From: Accumulibacter sp964420975
Lineage (GTDB): Bacteria > Pseudomonadota > Gammaproteobacteria > Burkholderiales > Rhodocyclaceae
Assembly (NCBI GenBank): GCA_964420975.1
Contig: CAYQVH010000008.1
Coordinates: 69,981-133,980, forward strand
DNA length: 64,000 bases
Reading direction: 5' to 3'
Positions 1 through 8,488 of the stretch are shown in pieces (position 1 is the stretch's first letter; each line of letters begins with the position of its first letter). The position numbers and the translations under genes are program-made. A model generated the notes under the pieces. The model was not told where the DNA came from, ran no database searches, and saw only the letters and a program-made list of their open reading frames with translations.

Positions 1-877
1 TTTTCATTTCGAAATCGATTGCCCGTGCGACCACATCCCGTGGCGCGAGTTCGCCGCGCGCGTCGTGCCAGCTCATGAAACGGCGGCCATCCGGAAGCAG
101 CAGACGCCCCCCTTCACCGCGCACGGCTTCCGAGATCAAGAACGATTTCGCATGCGGATGATAAAGGCAGGTCGGATGGAACTGTATGAATTCCATGTTC
201 GCGATACGGCATCCGGCGCGCCAGGCCATGGCGATGCCGTCGCCCGTTGATGTGTCGGGGTTCGTCGTGTAGAGGTAGACCTTGCCTGCTCCTCCGGTTG
301 CGATCAGTGTATTCCGCGCGCCAATCGTCAGCACTTCGCCACTCCGACTGTCCAGCGCATAGACGCCAAGACAGCGTTGCTCGGGCAGGCCGAGCTTGTC
401 GCCGGTAATCAGGTCGATCGCGATGTGGTGTTCGAAGACCGTGATGTTGGGCTCTTGGAGTACCTTTTCCGTAAGGGTGCTTTGGACTGCTTGACCGGTG
501 GCGTCGGCAACGTGAATCACCCGGCGAGCGCTGTGTCCGCCCTCCCGGGTCAGGTGGTAGCCCGCGTCGTCACGCGTGAACGGAACTCCTTGCGCAATCA
601 GCCAATCGACGGCGCGGCGTCCGTTCTCGATGACGAAACGAGTTGCCCGAGGGTTGTTGAGGAACGCGCCTGCCGTTAGTGTGTCGCGAATGTGCGCTTC
701 GATCGAGTCGCGATTGTCGAGGACGGCGGCGATGCCACCCTGGGCCCAGTTCGAGGCGCTATCTTCCAGTTTCCGCTTGCTAATCAGCGCGACCTGGTGG
801 GTTGGTGCCAGTCGAAGGGCGGCGGCCTGGCCCGCAAGACCACTGCCAATGATGAGAACGTCGAAACGAAGCGTCAC
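1..877 (-). CDS. nadB: L-aspartate oxidase (partial, runs off the left edge)
   Basis: NadB oxidises L-aspartate to iminoaspartate with FAD, the first step of de novo NAD synthesis in the cytoplasm. About 292 codons are visible and the C-terminal part lies outside the window. The N-terminus carries the dinucleotide-binding motif IIGSGLAGQAAALRL, followed by SNWAQGGIAAV and the internal family motif RGELAPRDVVARAID near the edge. The start is taken as GTG at 877, because no ATG fits the frame before the FAD motif. It is divergent from rpoE, as in many proteobacteria. The family call is firm. The start codon is less certain because no strong ribosome binding site precedes it. Confidence 0.93.
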   Translation of the reverse strand, partial: MTLRFDVLIIGSGLAGQAAALRLAPTHQVALISKRKLEDSASNWAQGGIAAVLDNRDSIEAHIRDTLTAGAFLNNPRATRFVIENGRRAVDWLIAQGVPFTRDDAGYHLTREGGHSARRVIHVADATGQAVQSTLTEKVLQEPNITVFEHHIAIDLITGDKLGLPEQRCLGVYALDSRSGEVLTIGARNTLIATGGAGKVYLYTTNPDTSTGDGIAMAWRAGCRIANMEFIQFHPTCLYHPHAKSFLISEAVRGEGGRLLLPDGRRFMSWHDARGELAPRDVVARAIDFEMK

Positions 878-971
878 CGCCACATCCCGGCCAGGAAAAA
901 GGGGTGCCACTATAGCATGTTGGCTTGCGGCATGAAGCGGCCACGATTACAAGCGATTACCGACTGTTACG

Positions 972-998
972 TTGGCATATTGAGGCATGCGTTATACT
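972..998 (+). promoter_or_regulatory. Possible promoter upstream of rpoE
   Basis: In the 165-base gap between nadB and rpoE there is TTGGCA (972-977) and TATACT (993-998), separated by 15 bases. This is shorter than the 16-18 preferred by sigma-70, so the call is tentative. I looked for a sigma-E type promoter (GAACTT with a TCTGA-like -10), which would indicate autoregulation, and did not find a convincing one. Confidence 0.3.
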
Positions 999-1042
999 TC
1001 GACGGCCCGATGAGAACGTCTTCGACAGGATTCCAGTAAAGC

Positions 1043-1642
1043 ATGAGCGAACGCGACATAGACCAGTTGCTGGTCGAACGCGCCCAAGCCGGTGAACAAC
1101 ATGCCTTCGAGATCTTGGTTGGCAAGTATCAGCGCAAGCTGGGGCGCCTGCTTTCTCGTCTCGTGCGTGATCAGGCAGAGGTTGAGGACGTGGCGCAGGA
1201 GGCGTTTATCAAGGCCTATCGGGCGCTGCCGTCGTTTCGGGGGGACAGCGCGTTTTATACCTGGCTTTACCGAATTGGCATCAACACGGCGAAAAATCAT
1301 CTCGTCGCTCAGGGCCGGCGTGCGCCGACTTCGACCGATTTCGATGCCGACGAAGCCGAAGGTTTTGAGGATGCCGGCCAGTTGCGGGATATCAATACCC
1401 CGGAGAGCATTCTGCAATCTCGGCAAGTGGCCGAGACGATCAACGCTGCCCTGGCGGATCTTCCCGACGAGTTGCGTAACGCTATCCTGCTTCGCGAGAT
1501 AGAAGGCATGAGTTACGAGGAGATCGCCGAGGTGATGGGATGTCCGATCGGAACGGTTCGTTCACGGATTTTTCGAGCGCGAGAGGCGGTTGCCGAAAAA
1601 CTGAGGCCGCTTCTCGACGTGGCTGCCGATCGCCGATGGTAG
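1043..1642 (+). CDS. rpoE: RNA polymerase ECF sigma factor, RpoE (sigma-E/AlgU) family
   Basis: A 199-residue extracytoplasmic-function sigma factor that directs transcription of envelope-stress genes. Region 2 is visible as DQAEVEDVAQEAFIKAYRAL with the downstream GDSAFYTWLYRI helix. Region 4 is visible as LREIEGMSYEEIAEVMGCPI followed by GTVRSRIFRAREA, the -35-recognition helix-turn-helix. Length and both regions are normal for the RpoE/AlgU group. Its stop overlaps the start of rseC by 7 bases. In the usual order rseA and rseB (anti-sigma factor and its regulator) follow rpoE. Here they are absent, so control of this sigma factor must work differently or from another locus. Confidence 0.95.
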   Translation: MSERDIDQLLVERAQAGEQHAFEILVGKYQRKLGRLLSRLVRDQAEVEDVAQEAFIKAYRALPSFRGDSAFYTWLYRIGINTAKNHLVAQGRRAPTSTDFDADEAEGFEDAGQLRDINTPESILQSRQVAETINAALADLPDELRNAILLREIEGMSYEEIAEVMGCPIGTVRSRIFRAREAVAEKLRPLLDVAADRRW

Positions 1643-2073
1643 CGCTGCACCCGTCGACGGCGGAACCGTCGGCGACGGTAATTGCCGTCGACGGGGAGGA
1701 AGCGACCATCCGCATCGACCAGACGGGGTGTGGTCGATGCCACGAATCCGGTGGTTGCGCAGGTCATCATCTGGGTCGGCTGCTTTGCGCTGCGCCGCGT
1801 ACGTATCGGGTCGCCAACCCGGAGCGATGCGTCGTCGGCCAGTCGGTGCGCGTGGACGTCGGGGCTGGGGTTTTGGCCAAAAGCGCCGTCTGTGTCTATG
1901 TGATTCCCTTGTGTCTATTGCTAGCCGCGGCGGTGGGTGGTTCGCTCTTGGTGGGCGAAGCGGGGGCGATCACCGGTGCGCTGGGTGGACTGTTGACCGG
2001 CTGGCTTGGCCTGCGTCAAGTGCACCGTCGTCGTCCGCCAGACCCGCGCTATCGGGTTTCCATCCGGTCTTGA
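1636..2073 (+). CDS. rseC: RseC/MucC family positive regulator of sigma-E
   Basis: A 145-residue inner-membrane protein. The start is the ATG at 1636, inside the end of rpoE. A longer in-frame reading from 1540 is only a shadow of rpoE. The N-terminal cytoplasmic part carries a cysteine cluster, CGRCHESGGC, typical of RseC/MucC. Two hydrophobic segments follow (roughly residues 75-95 and 100-118), then a short basic tail. In E. coli RseC has a mild positive effect on sigma-E, and related proteins are linked to SoxR reduction. The tight overlap with rpoE indicates translational coupling. The family assignment is good; the function in this organism is inferred. Confidence 0.85.
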   Translation: MVALHPSTAEPSATVIAVDGEEATIRIDQTGCGRCHESGGCAGHHLGRLLCAAPRTYRVANPERCVVGQSVRVDVGAGVLAKSAVCVYVIPLCLLLAAAVGGSLLVGEAGAITGALGGLLTGWLGLRQVHRRRPPDPRYRVSIRS

Positions 2074-2153
2074 CTTTTTTCGGCGCCATCCCCAGCTTCG
2101 GGTCATTGCCAGTGGGTGGCTTTAGGTCGCACCGACAGGAGGCTTTCGCGGTC

Positions 2154-3596
2154 ATGAAACAGCTGTTTGTCCTAGTCTTGTTCGGGTGGTTCAGCCTGTT
2201 GGCGTCGGCGCAGACGCGAGGGTTGCCTGACTTCACCGAGTTGGTCGAGAAGCAGGGGCCTGCCGTGGTAAATATCAGCACGACGCAGTCGGTGCGTGGC
2301 CGAGGCGGAAGCGCTCACCCGTTTCCCTTCGACGAGAACGATCCGATGTACGAGTTCTTCCGCCGTTTCGTGCCGCGTCAACCGGGGGTGCCCGGTTTCG
2401 GCGTGCCGCGCGAGTTCGAGAGCCGGTCATTGGGTTCGGGGTTCATCATCAGTGCTGACGGCTATATCCTTACCAATGCGCACGTCGTGGATTCCGCCGA
2501 TGAAATATTGATTCGACTGACCGACAAACGGGAGTTCAAGGCGCGCGTGATTGGTTTCGACAAGCGGACCGATGTCGCGCTGATCAAGATTGAAGCGACC
2601 GGACTGCCGGCCGTTCGGCTCGGCGATCCTGGCGTCCTCAGGGTCGGCGAGTGGGTGGTTGCGATTGGATCCCCGTTCGGGTTCGACAACAGCGTGACCG
2701 CCGGTATCGTCAGCGCCAAAGGGCGTTCTCTGCCGCAGGAGAACTATGTGCCGTTCATTCAGACCGATGTAGCGGTCAACCCAGGCAACTCGGGTGGGCC
2801 GCTATTCAACATGAAGGGCGAGGTGATCGGCATCAACTCGCAGATCTACAGTCGCTCGGGTGGTTTCATGGGAATTTCTTTTGCCATTCCGATTGACGTT
2901 GCGATGGAAGTGCAAGGTCAGCTGCGCGCAACCGGCAAGGTTGTTCGCGGACGGATTGGCGTCGTCATTCAGGATTTGACCAAGGATCTGGCGGAATCTT
3001 TCGGTTTGAGCAAGGCGCAAGGCGCCGTCGTCAATGCGGTTGAAAAGGGTGCGCCGGCGGACAAGGCAGGTATCGAAGCTGGGGACGTGATTCTCAGGTT
3101 CGACGGCCGGCCGATCGCAAGTTCGAGCGACTTGCCGCGGATGGTGGGCGCGACCAAACCCGGAAGCCGGGTGACGGTCCAGATCTGGCGGAAGGGGGCG
3201 ACCAGAGACGTATCGTTGGTTGTTGCCGAGGCTCCAGATGACAAGTTGGCGGCAAGTTCAGGTAGTCGTCTGCCTAAGCCGACCGAGAAGGCCGCCAACC
3301 GCTTGGGTCTGGTGGTTGCCGAATTGACCGCAGAGCAAAAGCGCGAATTGAGGCTGTCGAGTGGGTTGGTCATCGTTGAGGTACGCAGCAATTCAAGCCG
3401 CGCGGATCTCAGGCCAGGAGACATCATTATGGCCGTGATTACGCGTGGCGAGAGCCTCGAGGTTCGTAGCGTTCAGCAGTTCAACAGCCTTCTCGCGACG
3501 TTCGACAAGACTGCCAACGTCACGCTGCTCGTTCGTCGCGGTGACATGCAAACTTTCGTCACCATCAAGGGCCTGCCGGATCGTCGCGGCGAGTGA
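2154..3596 (+). CDS. mucD: Periplasmic serine protease/chaperone, DegP/MucD family
   Basis: A 480-residue HtrA-type protease that degrades misfolded periplasmic proteins and limits envelope-stress signalling. The start is the ATG at 2154, preceded by ACAGGAGGC. A longer in-frame reading from 1728 lacks a signal peptide at its start. Residues 1-19 form a signal peptide ending in LLASA. The catalytic triad is H110 in TNAHVV, D140 in KRTDVALIKI and S213 in GNSGGPLF. Two PDZ domains follow, about 260-350 and 390-480. It lies third after rpoE and rseC, where MucD commonly sits, and is likely itself a sigma-E target. Confidence 0.95.
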   Translation: MKQLFVLVLFGWFSLLASAQTRGLPDFTELVEKQGPAVVNISTTQSVRGRGGSAHPFPFDENDPMYEFFRRFVPRQPGVPGFGVPREFESRSLGSGFIISADGYILTNAHVVDSADEILIRLTDKREFKARVIGFDKRTDVALIKIEATGLPAVRLGDPGVLRVGEWVVAIGSPFGFDNSVTAGIVSAKGRSLPQENYVPFIQTDVAVNPGNSGGPLFNMKGEVIGINSQIYSRSGGFMGISFAIPIDVAMEVQGQLRATGKVVRGRIGVVIQDLTKDLAESFGLSKAQGAVVNAVEKGAPADKAGIEAGDVILRFDGRPIASSSDLPRMVGATKPGSRVTVQIWRKGATRDVSLVVAEAPDDKLAASSGSRLPKPTEKAANRLGLVVAELTAEQKRELRLSSGLVIVEVRSNSSRADLRPGDIIMAVITRGESLEVRSVQQFNSLLATFDKTANVTLLVRRGDMQTFVTIKGLPDRRGE

Positions 3597-3844
3597 GGCC
3601 GGGTGCGCAATTGACGCTCGTCTCGCGTCGCTACTGTCACCTCTGCGAGGAGATGGAAACGGCGTTGAAGCCACTGCTCGCGGAATTCGGCGCCGACGTC
3701 GAAGTGCTTGATGTCGACGCCGATCCGGAACTCGAAGCGCTCTACGACGAGCTGGTGCCCGTGCTGCTGGGGGCCGGCGAGGAACTTTCCCGGTACTTCC
3801 TCGATCGACGCAAAGTCCGTGATTACTTGAGCAAAATCGGCTAG
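3593..3844 (+). CDS. Glutaredoxin-like thiol protein (DUF836 type)
   Basis: A small 83-residue protein with a thioredoxin-fold redox motif, RYCHLCEEM (C15 and C18), near the N-terminus, followed by the DVEVLDVDADPEL segment typical of this family. The start is a GTG that overlaps the mucD stop by 4 bases. Similar glutaredoxin-family genes commonly lie between the mucD/degP gene and lepA in betaproteobacteria, as here. It probably handles thiol-disulfide exchange in the cytoplasm. Its substrate is unknown. Confidence 0.85.
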   Translation: MRPGAQLTLVSRRYCHLCEEMETALKPLLAEFGADVEVLDVDADPELEALYDELVPVLLGAGEELSRYFLDRRKVRDYLSKIG

Positions 3845-3871
3845 AATCCGCACCTTAAGGCAGTTCGATCG

Positions 3872-3900
3872 AGGGTGCTCACGGTGGGCACCCTTTTTTT
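3872..3900 (+). terminator. Rho-independent terminator after the rpoE operon
   Basis: AGGGTGC (3872-3878) pairs with GCACCCT (3888-3894) around a 9-base loop, followed by a run of seven T (3894-3900). It closes the rpoE-rseC-mucD-glutaredoxin unit before lepA. A possible -10 box TAGAAT (3842-3847) lies just upstream of it, so the hairpin may also sit in the lepA leader. Confidence 0.8.
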
Positions 3901-3923
3901 CAGTGGCGTCGCGGCCGCCACTG
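3901..3923 (+). other. Second stem-loop in the lepA leader
   Basis: CAGTGGCG (3901-3908) pairs perfectly with CGCCACTG (3916-3923) around a 7-base loop. It follows the T-run of the terminator at once and ends 13 bases before the lepA ATG, where a ribosome binding site would normally be. No clear Shine-Dalgarno sequence is visible before lepA. Confidence 0.5.
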
Positions 3924-3936
3924 TGCGACCGTTTTC

Positions 3937-5727
3937 ATGCAACAGATTCGCAACTTCTCCATCATCGCGCATATCGACCACGGCAAGTCGACGCTGGCGG
4001 ACCGCATCATCCACCTTTGTGGAGGTCTTTCTGATCGCGAAATGGAGGCGCAGGTGCTCGATTCGATGGACATCGAGCGCGAGCGTGGCATTACGATCAA
4101 GGCGCAGACCGCGGCGTTGCAGTACCGTGCGCGCGACGGCGAGCTGTATCAGCTCAACCTGATTGATACACCCGGTCACGTCGATTTCTCGTATGAAGTT
4201 TCGCGGTCGTTGTCGGCGTGCGAAGGGGCACTACTGGTTGTTGATGCCTCACAGGGCGTCGAAGCACAGACGGTTGCCAATTGCTACACGGCGATCGAAC
4301 TCGGTGTCGAGGTGCTGCCGGTGCTGAACAAGATCGATCTGCCGTCGGCAATGCCGGATAACGCGCGCCAGGAGATCGAGGACGTGATCGGCATCGACGC
4401 CTCGCATGCGGTACTCGCCTCGGCAAAGACCGGTGACGGTGTAGCCGACATCCTGGAAGCGATCATCGGGCGCATCCCGCCACCGGAAGGCGATCCCGGA
4501 CAGCCGCTCAAGGCTTTGCTGGTCGATGCCTGGTTCGACAATTACGTTGGCGTTGTCATGCTGGTTCGGGTTTTCGACGGCGAGCTTCGAGTCAAAGACC
4601 GAATCCGCTTGATGGCCTCGGGTTCGACGCATCTCTGTGAGCAGGTCGGCGTCTTTACGCCGAAAGCCGTTCAGCGCGAGGCGCTGCGTGCCGGCGAAGT
4701 CGGTTACGTCATTTCGGGGATCAAGGAACTGCAAGCGGCAAAGGTCGGCGACACGCTGACTCTCGCCGAGCGCCCGGCGAGCCAGCCGCTTCCAGGCTTC
4801 AAGGAGATCAAGTCGCAGGTTTTTGCCGGCCTCTATCCGGTCGAGGCGAACCAGTATGATTCGCTGCGCGAGGCGCTCGAGAAGCTGAAGCTCAACGACT
4901 CGTCGCTGCGCTACGAGCCCGAGGTGTCTCAGGCGCTTGGCTTCGGCTTTCGCTGCGGTTTTCTCGGTCTGTTGCACATGGAGATCGTCCAGGAGCGACT
5001 CGAGCGCGAGTTCGACCAGGATCTGATCACAACCGCGCCGACAGTTGTTTACGAGGTCCAACTGCGGGACGGTACCGTGCTGCAGGTGGAAAATCCGGCC
5101 AAGCTTCCCGATATCGCCAAGATCGAGGAGATTCGCGAACCGATCATCACCGTCACGGTGTTCGTCCCCCAGGATTACCTGGGCAACGTGATCACGCTTT
5201 GCAATCAGAAGCGGGGAAATCAGGTTGACATGAGCTATCACGGGCGCCAGGTGCAACTCATCTACGAGATGCCGATGGCCGAAGTGGTGATGGATTTCTT
5301 TGACCGGCTGAAGTCGGTGTCGCGCGGCTATGCGTCCCTTGACTACGAGTTCAAGGAGTATCGTGCCGCGGACGTAGTCAAGCTGGACATTCTGATCAAC
5401 GGCGAACGCGTCGACGCCTTGTCGGTCATTCTGCATCGTGCCAACGCCGTTTTTCGCGGACGCGAGCTGGCTGCCAAGATGCGCGAGCTGATCCCGCGCC
5501 AGATGTACGACGTCGCCATCCAGGCGGCGATCGGCGCCAACATCATCGCGCGCGAGAACGTCAAGGCGCTGCGCAAGGACGTGCTCGCCAAGTGTTACGG
5601 CGGCGACATTACGCGTAAGAAAAAACTGCTCGAAAAACAGAAAGCAGGCAAGAAAAGGATGAAGCAGGTCGGATCGGTCGAGATCCCTCAGGAGGCTTTC
5701 CTTGCTGTTCTGCGTGTCGGCAAATAG
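3937..5727 (+). CDS. lepA: Elongation factor 4 (back-translocating GTPase LepA)
   Basis: A 596-residue translational GTPase that acts on the ribosome during stalled elongation or 30S assembly. GTPase motifs are G1 AHIDHGKST (11-19), G3 DTPGH and G4 NKIDL. The C-terminus, KAGKKRMKQVGSVEIPQEAF, is the LepA-specific tail. Length matches the family. It starts the long housekeeping run and is followed after 12 bases by lepB, the classical lepA-lepB pairing. It is separated from the rpoE operon by a terminator. Confidence 0.98.
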   Translation: MQQIRNFSIIAHIDHGKSTLADRIIHLCGGLSDREMEAQVLDSMDIERERGITIKAQTAALQYRARDGELYQLNLIDTPGHVDFSYEVSRSLSACEGALLVVDASQGVEAQTVANCYTAIELGVEVLPVLNKIDLPSAMPDNARQEIEDVIGIDASHAVLASAKTGDGVADILEAIIGRIPPPEGDPGQPLKALLVDAWFDNYVGVVMLVRVFDGELRVKDRIRLMASGSTHLCEQVGVFTPKAVQREALRAGEVGYVISGIKELQAAKVGDTLTLAERPASQPLPGFKEIKSQVFAGLYPVEANQYDSLREALEKLKLNDSSLRYEPEVSQALGFGFRCGFLGLLHMEIVQERLEREFDQDLITTAPTVVYEVQLRDGTVLQVENPAKLPDIAKIEEIREPIITVTVFVPQDYLGNVITLCNQKRGNQVDMSYHGRQVQLIYEMPMAEVVMDFFDRLKSVSRGYASLDYEFKEYRAADVVKLDILINGERVDALSVILHRANAVFRGRELAAKMRELIPRQMYDVAIQAAIGANIIARENVKALRKDVLAKCYGGDITRKKKLLEKQKAGKKRMKQVGSVEIPQEAFLAVLRVGK

Positions 5728-5739
5728 AGGAGTCGGTTC

Positions 5740-6525
5740 GTGAATTTTGCATTGATCCTGTTGATCCTGCTGCTGATCAGTGGTGCGATCTGGGCTGCCG
5801 ATTCGCTGGTCTTGCGCAAACGGCGTCCGGCCGACGCCAAGGATCCGTGGTGGGTCGAGTACGGCGCGAGTTTTTTTCCGGTTCTACTGATCGTCTTCCT
5901 CTTGCGCTCGTTTCTCGTCGAGCCGTTCAAGATTCCCTCGGGTTCGATGATCCCAACGCTTCAGGTCGGTGATTTCATCCTCGTCAACAAGTACACCTAT
6001 GGCATTCGGCTACCGGTCGTGAACTGGAAGGTCATCGCCCTCAACAGTCCGCAGCGGGGCGATGTCATCGTCTTTCGCTATCCGGTCGACCCTTCGCTCG
6101 ACTACATCAAGCGGGTGGTGGGCGTTCCCGGCGACCGGATCGCTTACCAGAACAAGCAGCTGACCATCAATGGCGAGCCGGTGCCGCGTCAGAGGCTCGA
6201 TGACTACCGTCACCCCGAGCGTTTGTACTACTCGCTGCAATACGCTGAAAGGATGGGTACGACCGAGTTTCGCACCTTGAATGACGAAGGGGCTCCGGCT
6301 TTCGTTGACCCGGACTCCTTTCCCCTGCGTCAGAATTGTACCTACAATGCAGTCGGGGTGATCTGCACGGTGCCACCGGGCCAATACTTCGTCATGGGAG
6401 ACAACCGCGACAATAGCAAGGACAGTCGCTTTTGGGGCTTCGTCCCGGACGAGAACATCGTCGGCAAAGCATTTTTTATCTGGTTCAATTTCAGCGATTT
6501 CAATCGTATTGGATCGTTCAACTGA
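5740..6525 (+). CDS. lepB: Signal peptidase I
   Basis: A 261-residue inner-membrane serine protease that cleaves signal peptides of secreted proteins on the periplasmic side. Two N-terminal hydrophobic segments (about 3-20 and 45-60) precede the catalytic domain. The Ser/Lys dyad is S69 in IPSGSMIPTL and K124 in DYIKRVVGVPGD. The later MGDNRDNSKDSR box is also present. The start is GTG at 5740, behind GAGGAG. It is the direct partner of lepA and is followed by the small DUF4845 gene and rnc. Confidence 0.97.
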   Translation: MNFALILLILLLISGAIWAADSLVLRKRRPADAKDPWWVEYGASFFPVLLIVFLLRSFLVEPFKIPSGSMIPTLQVGDFILVNKYTYGIRLPVVNWKVIALNSPQRGDVIVFRYPVDPSLDYIKRVVGVPGDRIAYQNKQLTINGEPVPRQRLDDYRHPERLYYSLQYAERMGTTEFRTLNDEGAPAFVDPDSFPLRQNCTYNAVGVICTVPPGQYFVMGDNRDNSKDSRFWGFVPDENIVGKAFFIWFNFSDFNRIGSFN

Positions 6526-6537
6526 GGAGTGCTGGTC

Positions 6538-6903
6538 ATGAATCGTCAGCGTGGTTTGGCGCTTTCTGCCTTGCTGCTCTGGGGCGTCGTTATCGCTCTC
6601 GTGTCCATCGTCGTCATCCGGATCATGCCCGAGGCGATCGAGTACTACAAAATCAGGCGCGCCGTAAACCAGGTCGCGAGCGAAGCGGTTGGCAAGACCG
6701 TGCCGGAGATCCGTCAGGCGTTCGGCAAGCAAGCCGAAGTGGATCACCTTAGCGCAGTCTCGTCAGCCGATCTTGATGTCTACAAGGAGAGCAACAAGAT
6801 CGTCATCGCGTTTGCCTACGAGAAGCGCATCCCGCTGGTCGGCAACGTCAGTCTCGTGATCGATTTTTCCGGGTCGTCATCGGCCAGAGACGTTGGCCAA
6901 TGA
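6538..6903 (+). CDS. DUF4845 single-pass membrane protein
   Basis: A 121-residue protein with one N-terminal membrane segment (about 9-28, LALSALLLWGVVIALVSIVV) and a small extracytoplasmic domain. The ATG at 6538 sits 8 bases behind GAGGAG, so it is preferred to an in-frame GTG at 6529. This family lies regularly between lepB and rnc in beta- and gammaproteobacteria. Its biochemical role is unknown. The gene overlaps rnc by 4 bases. Confidence 0.85.
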   Translation: MNRQRGLALSALLLWGVVIALVSIVVIRIMPEAIEYYKIRRAVNQVASEAVGKTVPEIRQAFGKQAEVDHLSAVSSADLDVYKESNKIVIAFAYEKRIPLVGNVSLVIDFSGSSSARDVGQ

Positions 6904-7571
6904 CCGAATCGCGACTCGAGCGTGCTCTCGGTCATCATTTCCGCGACAGGAGCCTGCTGCAGACCGCACTGACGCACCGTAGCTTCAGTTCGCCTCACAA
7001 CGAACGCCTTGAGTTTCTTGGGGACGCGATTCTCAACACGGTCATTGCCCGCTGCCTATACGATCGCTTTCCGCAACTTCCGGAAGGCGATCTCTCTCGC
7101 TTGCGGGCGCAGCTCGTGCGCCAGGACACTCTGTACCACAAGGCGCAGGCGCTTGCACTGGGCGACGACTTGCATCTTGGCGACGGGGAGCGCCGCAGTG
7201 GGGGGCATCAGCGGCCGTCGATCCTCTCGGATGCGCTGGAAGCCGTGTTCGGGGCGATCTGGCTCGACGCCGGCGTCGACGTCGTCGAGCAGGTCATTGT
7301 TCGTCTGTACGACGATATCCTGAGTACGTTGTTCCCGGGGCAGGGGAACAAAGACGCCAAAACACGCTTGCAGGAGCTGCTGCAAGGGCGGCGCCTGGCC
7401 TTGCCTCGATACGCGATCGTCGGTGCCACGGGAGAGGCGCACGCGCAACAATTTACGGTCGCGTGCGTCGTTGATGCCTTGCACATTCGTACCGAAGGCT
7501 GCGGCAGCAGCCGCCGAGCGGCCGAGCAGATGGCCGCAGAACGCGCGATTGAGGGGGTCGAGGCAGCATGA
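6900..7571 (+). CDS. rnc: Ribonuclease III
   Basis: A 223-residue double-stranded-RNA endonuclease that processes rRNA precursors and some mRNAs. The signature NERLEFLGDAIL (34-45) carries catalytic E38 and D42. The second acidic pair lies in SDALEAVFGAIWLD. A double-stranded RNA binding domain forms the C-terminal third. It overlaps the preceding and following genes by 4 bases each, so it is co-translated with DUF4845 and era. Confidence 0.97.
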   Translation: MTESRLERALGHHFRDRSLLQTALTHRSFSSPHNERLEFLGDAILNTVIARCLYDRFPQLPEGDLSRLRAQLVRQDTLYHKAQALALGDDLHLGDGERRSGGHQRPSILSDALEAVFGAIWLDAGVDVVEQVIVRLYDDILSTLFPGQGNKDAKTRLQELLQGRRLALPRYAIVGATGEAHAQQFTVACVVDALHIRTEGCGSSRRAAEQMAAERAIEGVEAA

Positions 7572-8452
7572 GCGAGACGCGATGCGGCACCATCGCCATC
7601 GTCGGACGCCCGAATGTGGGTAAGTCGACCCTGCTTAATGCCTTGGTCGGCGAAAAGTTGAGCATCGTCTCGCAACGTGCGCAGACGACGCGGCATCGAA
7701 TCCTGGGCATCCTGACTCGTCCCGACGCCCAGTTTGTCTTTGTCGATACCCCGGGTTTTCAGACGCGTTACGGCAACGCGCTGAACCAGGCGATGAATCG
7801 CGCCGTTCGCCAGACATTGGCCGAGGTTGATGTTGCTCTATGGGTCGTCGAAGCCGGACGTTACACTGACGCCGACCGGACCGTGCGCTCGCTGGTTCCG
7901 CCGACGTGTCCGTTGATCATTGCCGTCAACAAGGTCGACCTGCTACCCAACAAGGCGGATCTCCTGCCCTTCCTTGCACGCCTTGCCAAAGACGGCGATT
8001 TCGCGGCCGTCGTTCCAATCAGCGCGTTACGTAAGAGGCAGCTGACCGAACTGCTCGCCGAAACGCGTCAGCAGCTGCTTGGCGATGTTCCCCTGTTTTC
8101 TGAGGACGAACTCACGGACCGCAGCGAGCGCTTCCTGGCCGCCGAGTTCGTTCGCGAAAAGGTCTTTCGTTTGACCGGGGATGAACTTCCTTATGGAGCA
8201 GCGATCGAGATCGAGCGTTTTGTCGTCGACGGTGGACTCCGTCGGATTAACGCGACGATCGTCGTTGATCGACCGGGGCACAAGGCTATCGTCGTCGGCG
8301 CGGATGGCGAGCGGGTGAAACGGATTGCCAGTGAGGCGCGCGTCGACATGGAGCAGCTCTTCGGTGGTCGCGTCTTTCTCGAAGTCTTCGTCAAGGTGAA
8401 GTCGGGTTGGGCAGACGACGAGCGTCTGGTCAAGAGCCTGGGCTACGCCTAG
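7568..8452 (+). CDS. era: GTPase Era, 16S rRNA/30S maturation
   Basis: A 294-residue GTPase that binds the 3' end of 16S rRNA and couples ribosome assembly to growth. The G1 motif is GRPNVGKS (13-20), G3 is DTPGF and G4 is NKVD. A C-terminal KH RNA-binding domain is visible around ETIVVDRPGHKAIVVG-like sequence and FLEVFVKVKSGWADDE. It follows rnc with a 4-base overlap, the usual rnc-era-recO order. Confidence 0.97.
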   Translation: MSETRCGTIAIVGRPNVGKSTLLNALVGEKLSIVSQRAQTTRHRILGILTRPDAQFVFVDTPGFQTRYGNALNQAMNRAVRQTLAEVDVALWVVEAGRYTDADRTVRSLVPPTCPLIIAVNKVDLLPNKADLLPFLARLAKDGDFAAVVPISALRKRQLTELLAETRQQLLGDVPLFSEDELTDRSERFLAAEFVREKVFRLTGDELPYGAAIEIERFVVDGGLRRINATIVVDRPGHKAIVVGADGERVKRIASEARVDMEQLFGGRVFLEVFVKVKSGWADDERLVKSLGYA

Positions 8453-8488
8453 GCGAGCGGCATGCCCCGGTGAGGAGCCAAGGGTCCG

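Noticed and set aside
878..1042. A sigma-E type promoter in front of rpoE
   Set aside because: No GAACTT-like -35 with a TCTGA-like -10 at the right distance was found, so autoregulation could not be supported.
4249..5436. A 395-codon antisense frame within lepA
   Set aside because: It is a shadow of the highly conserved LepA frame.
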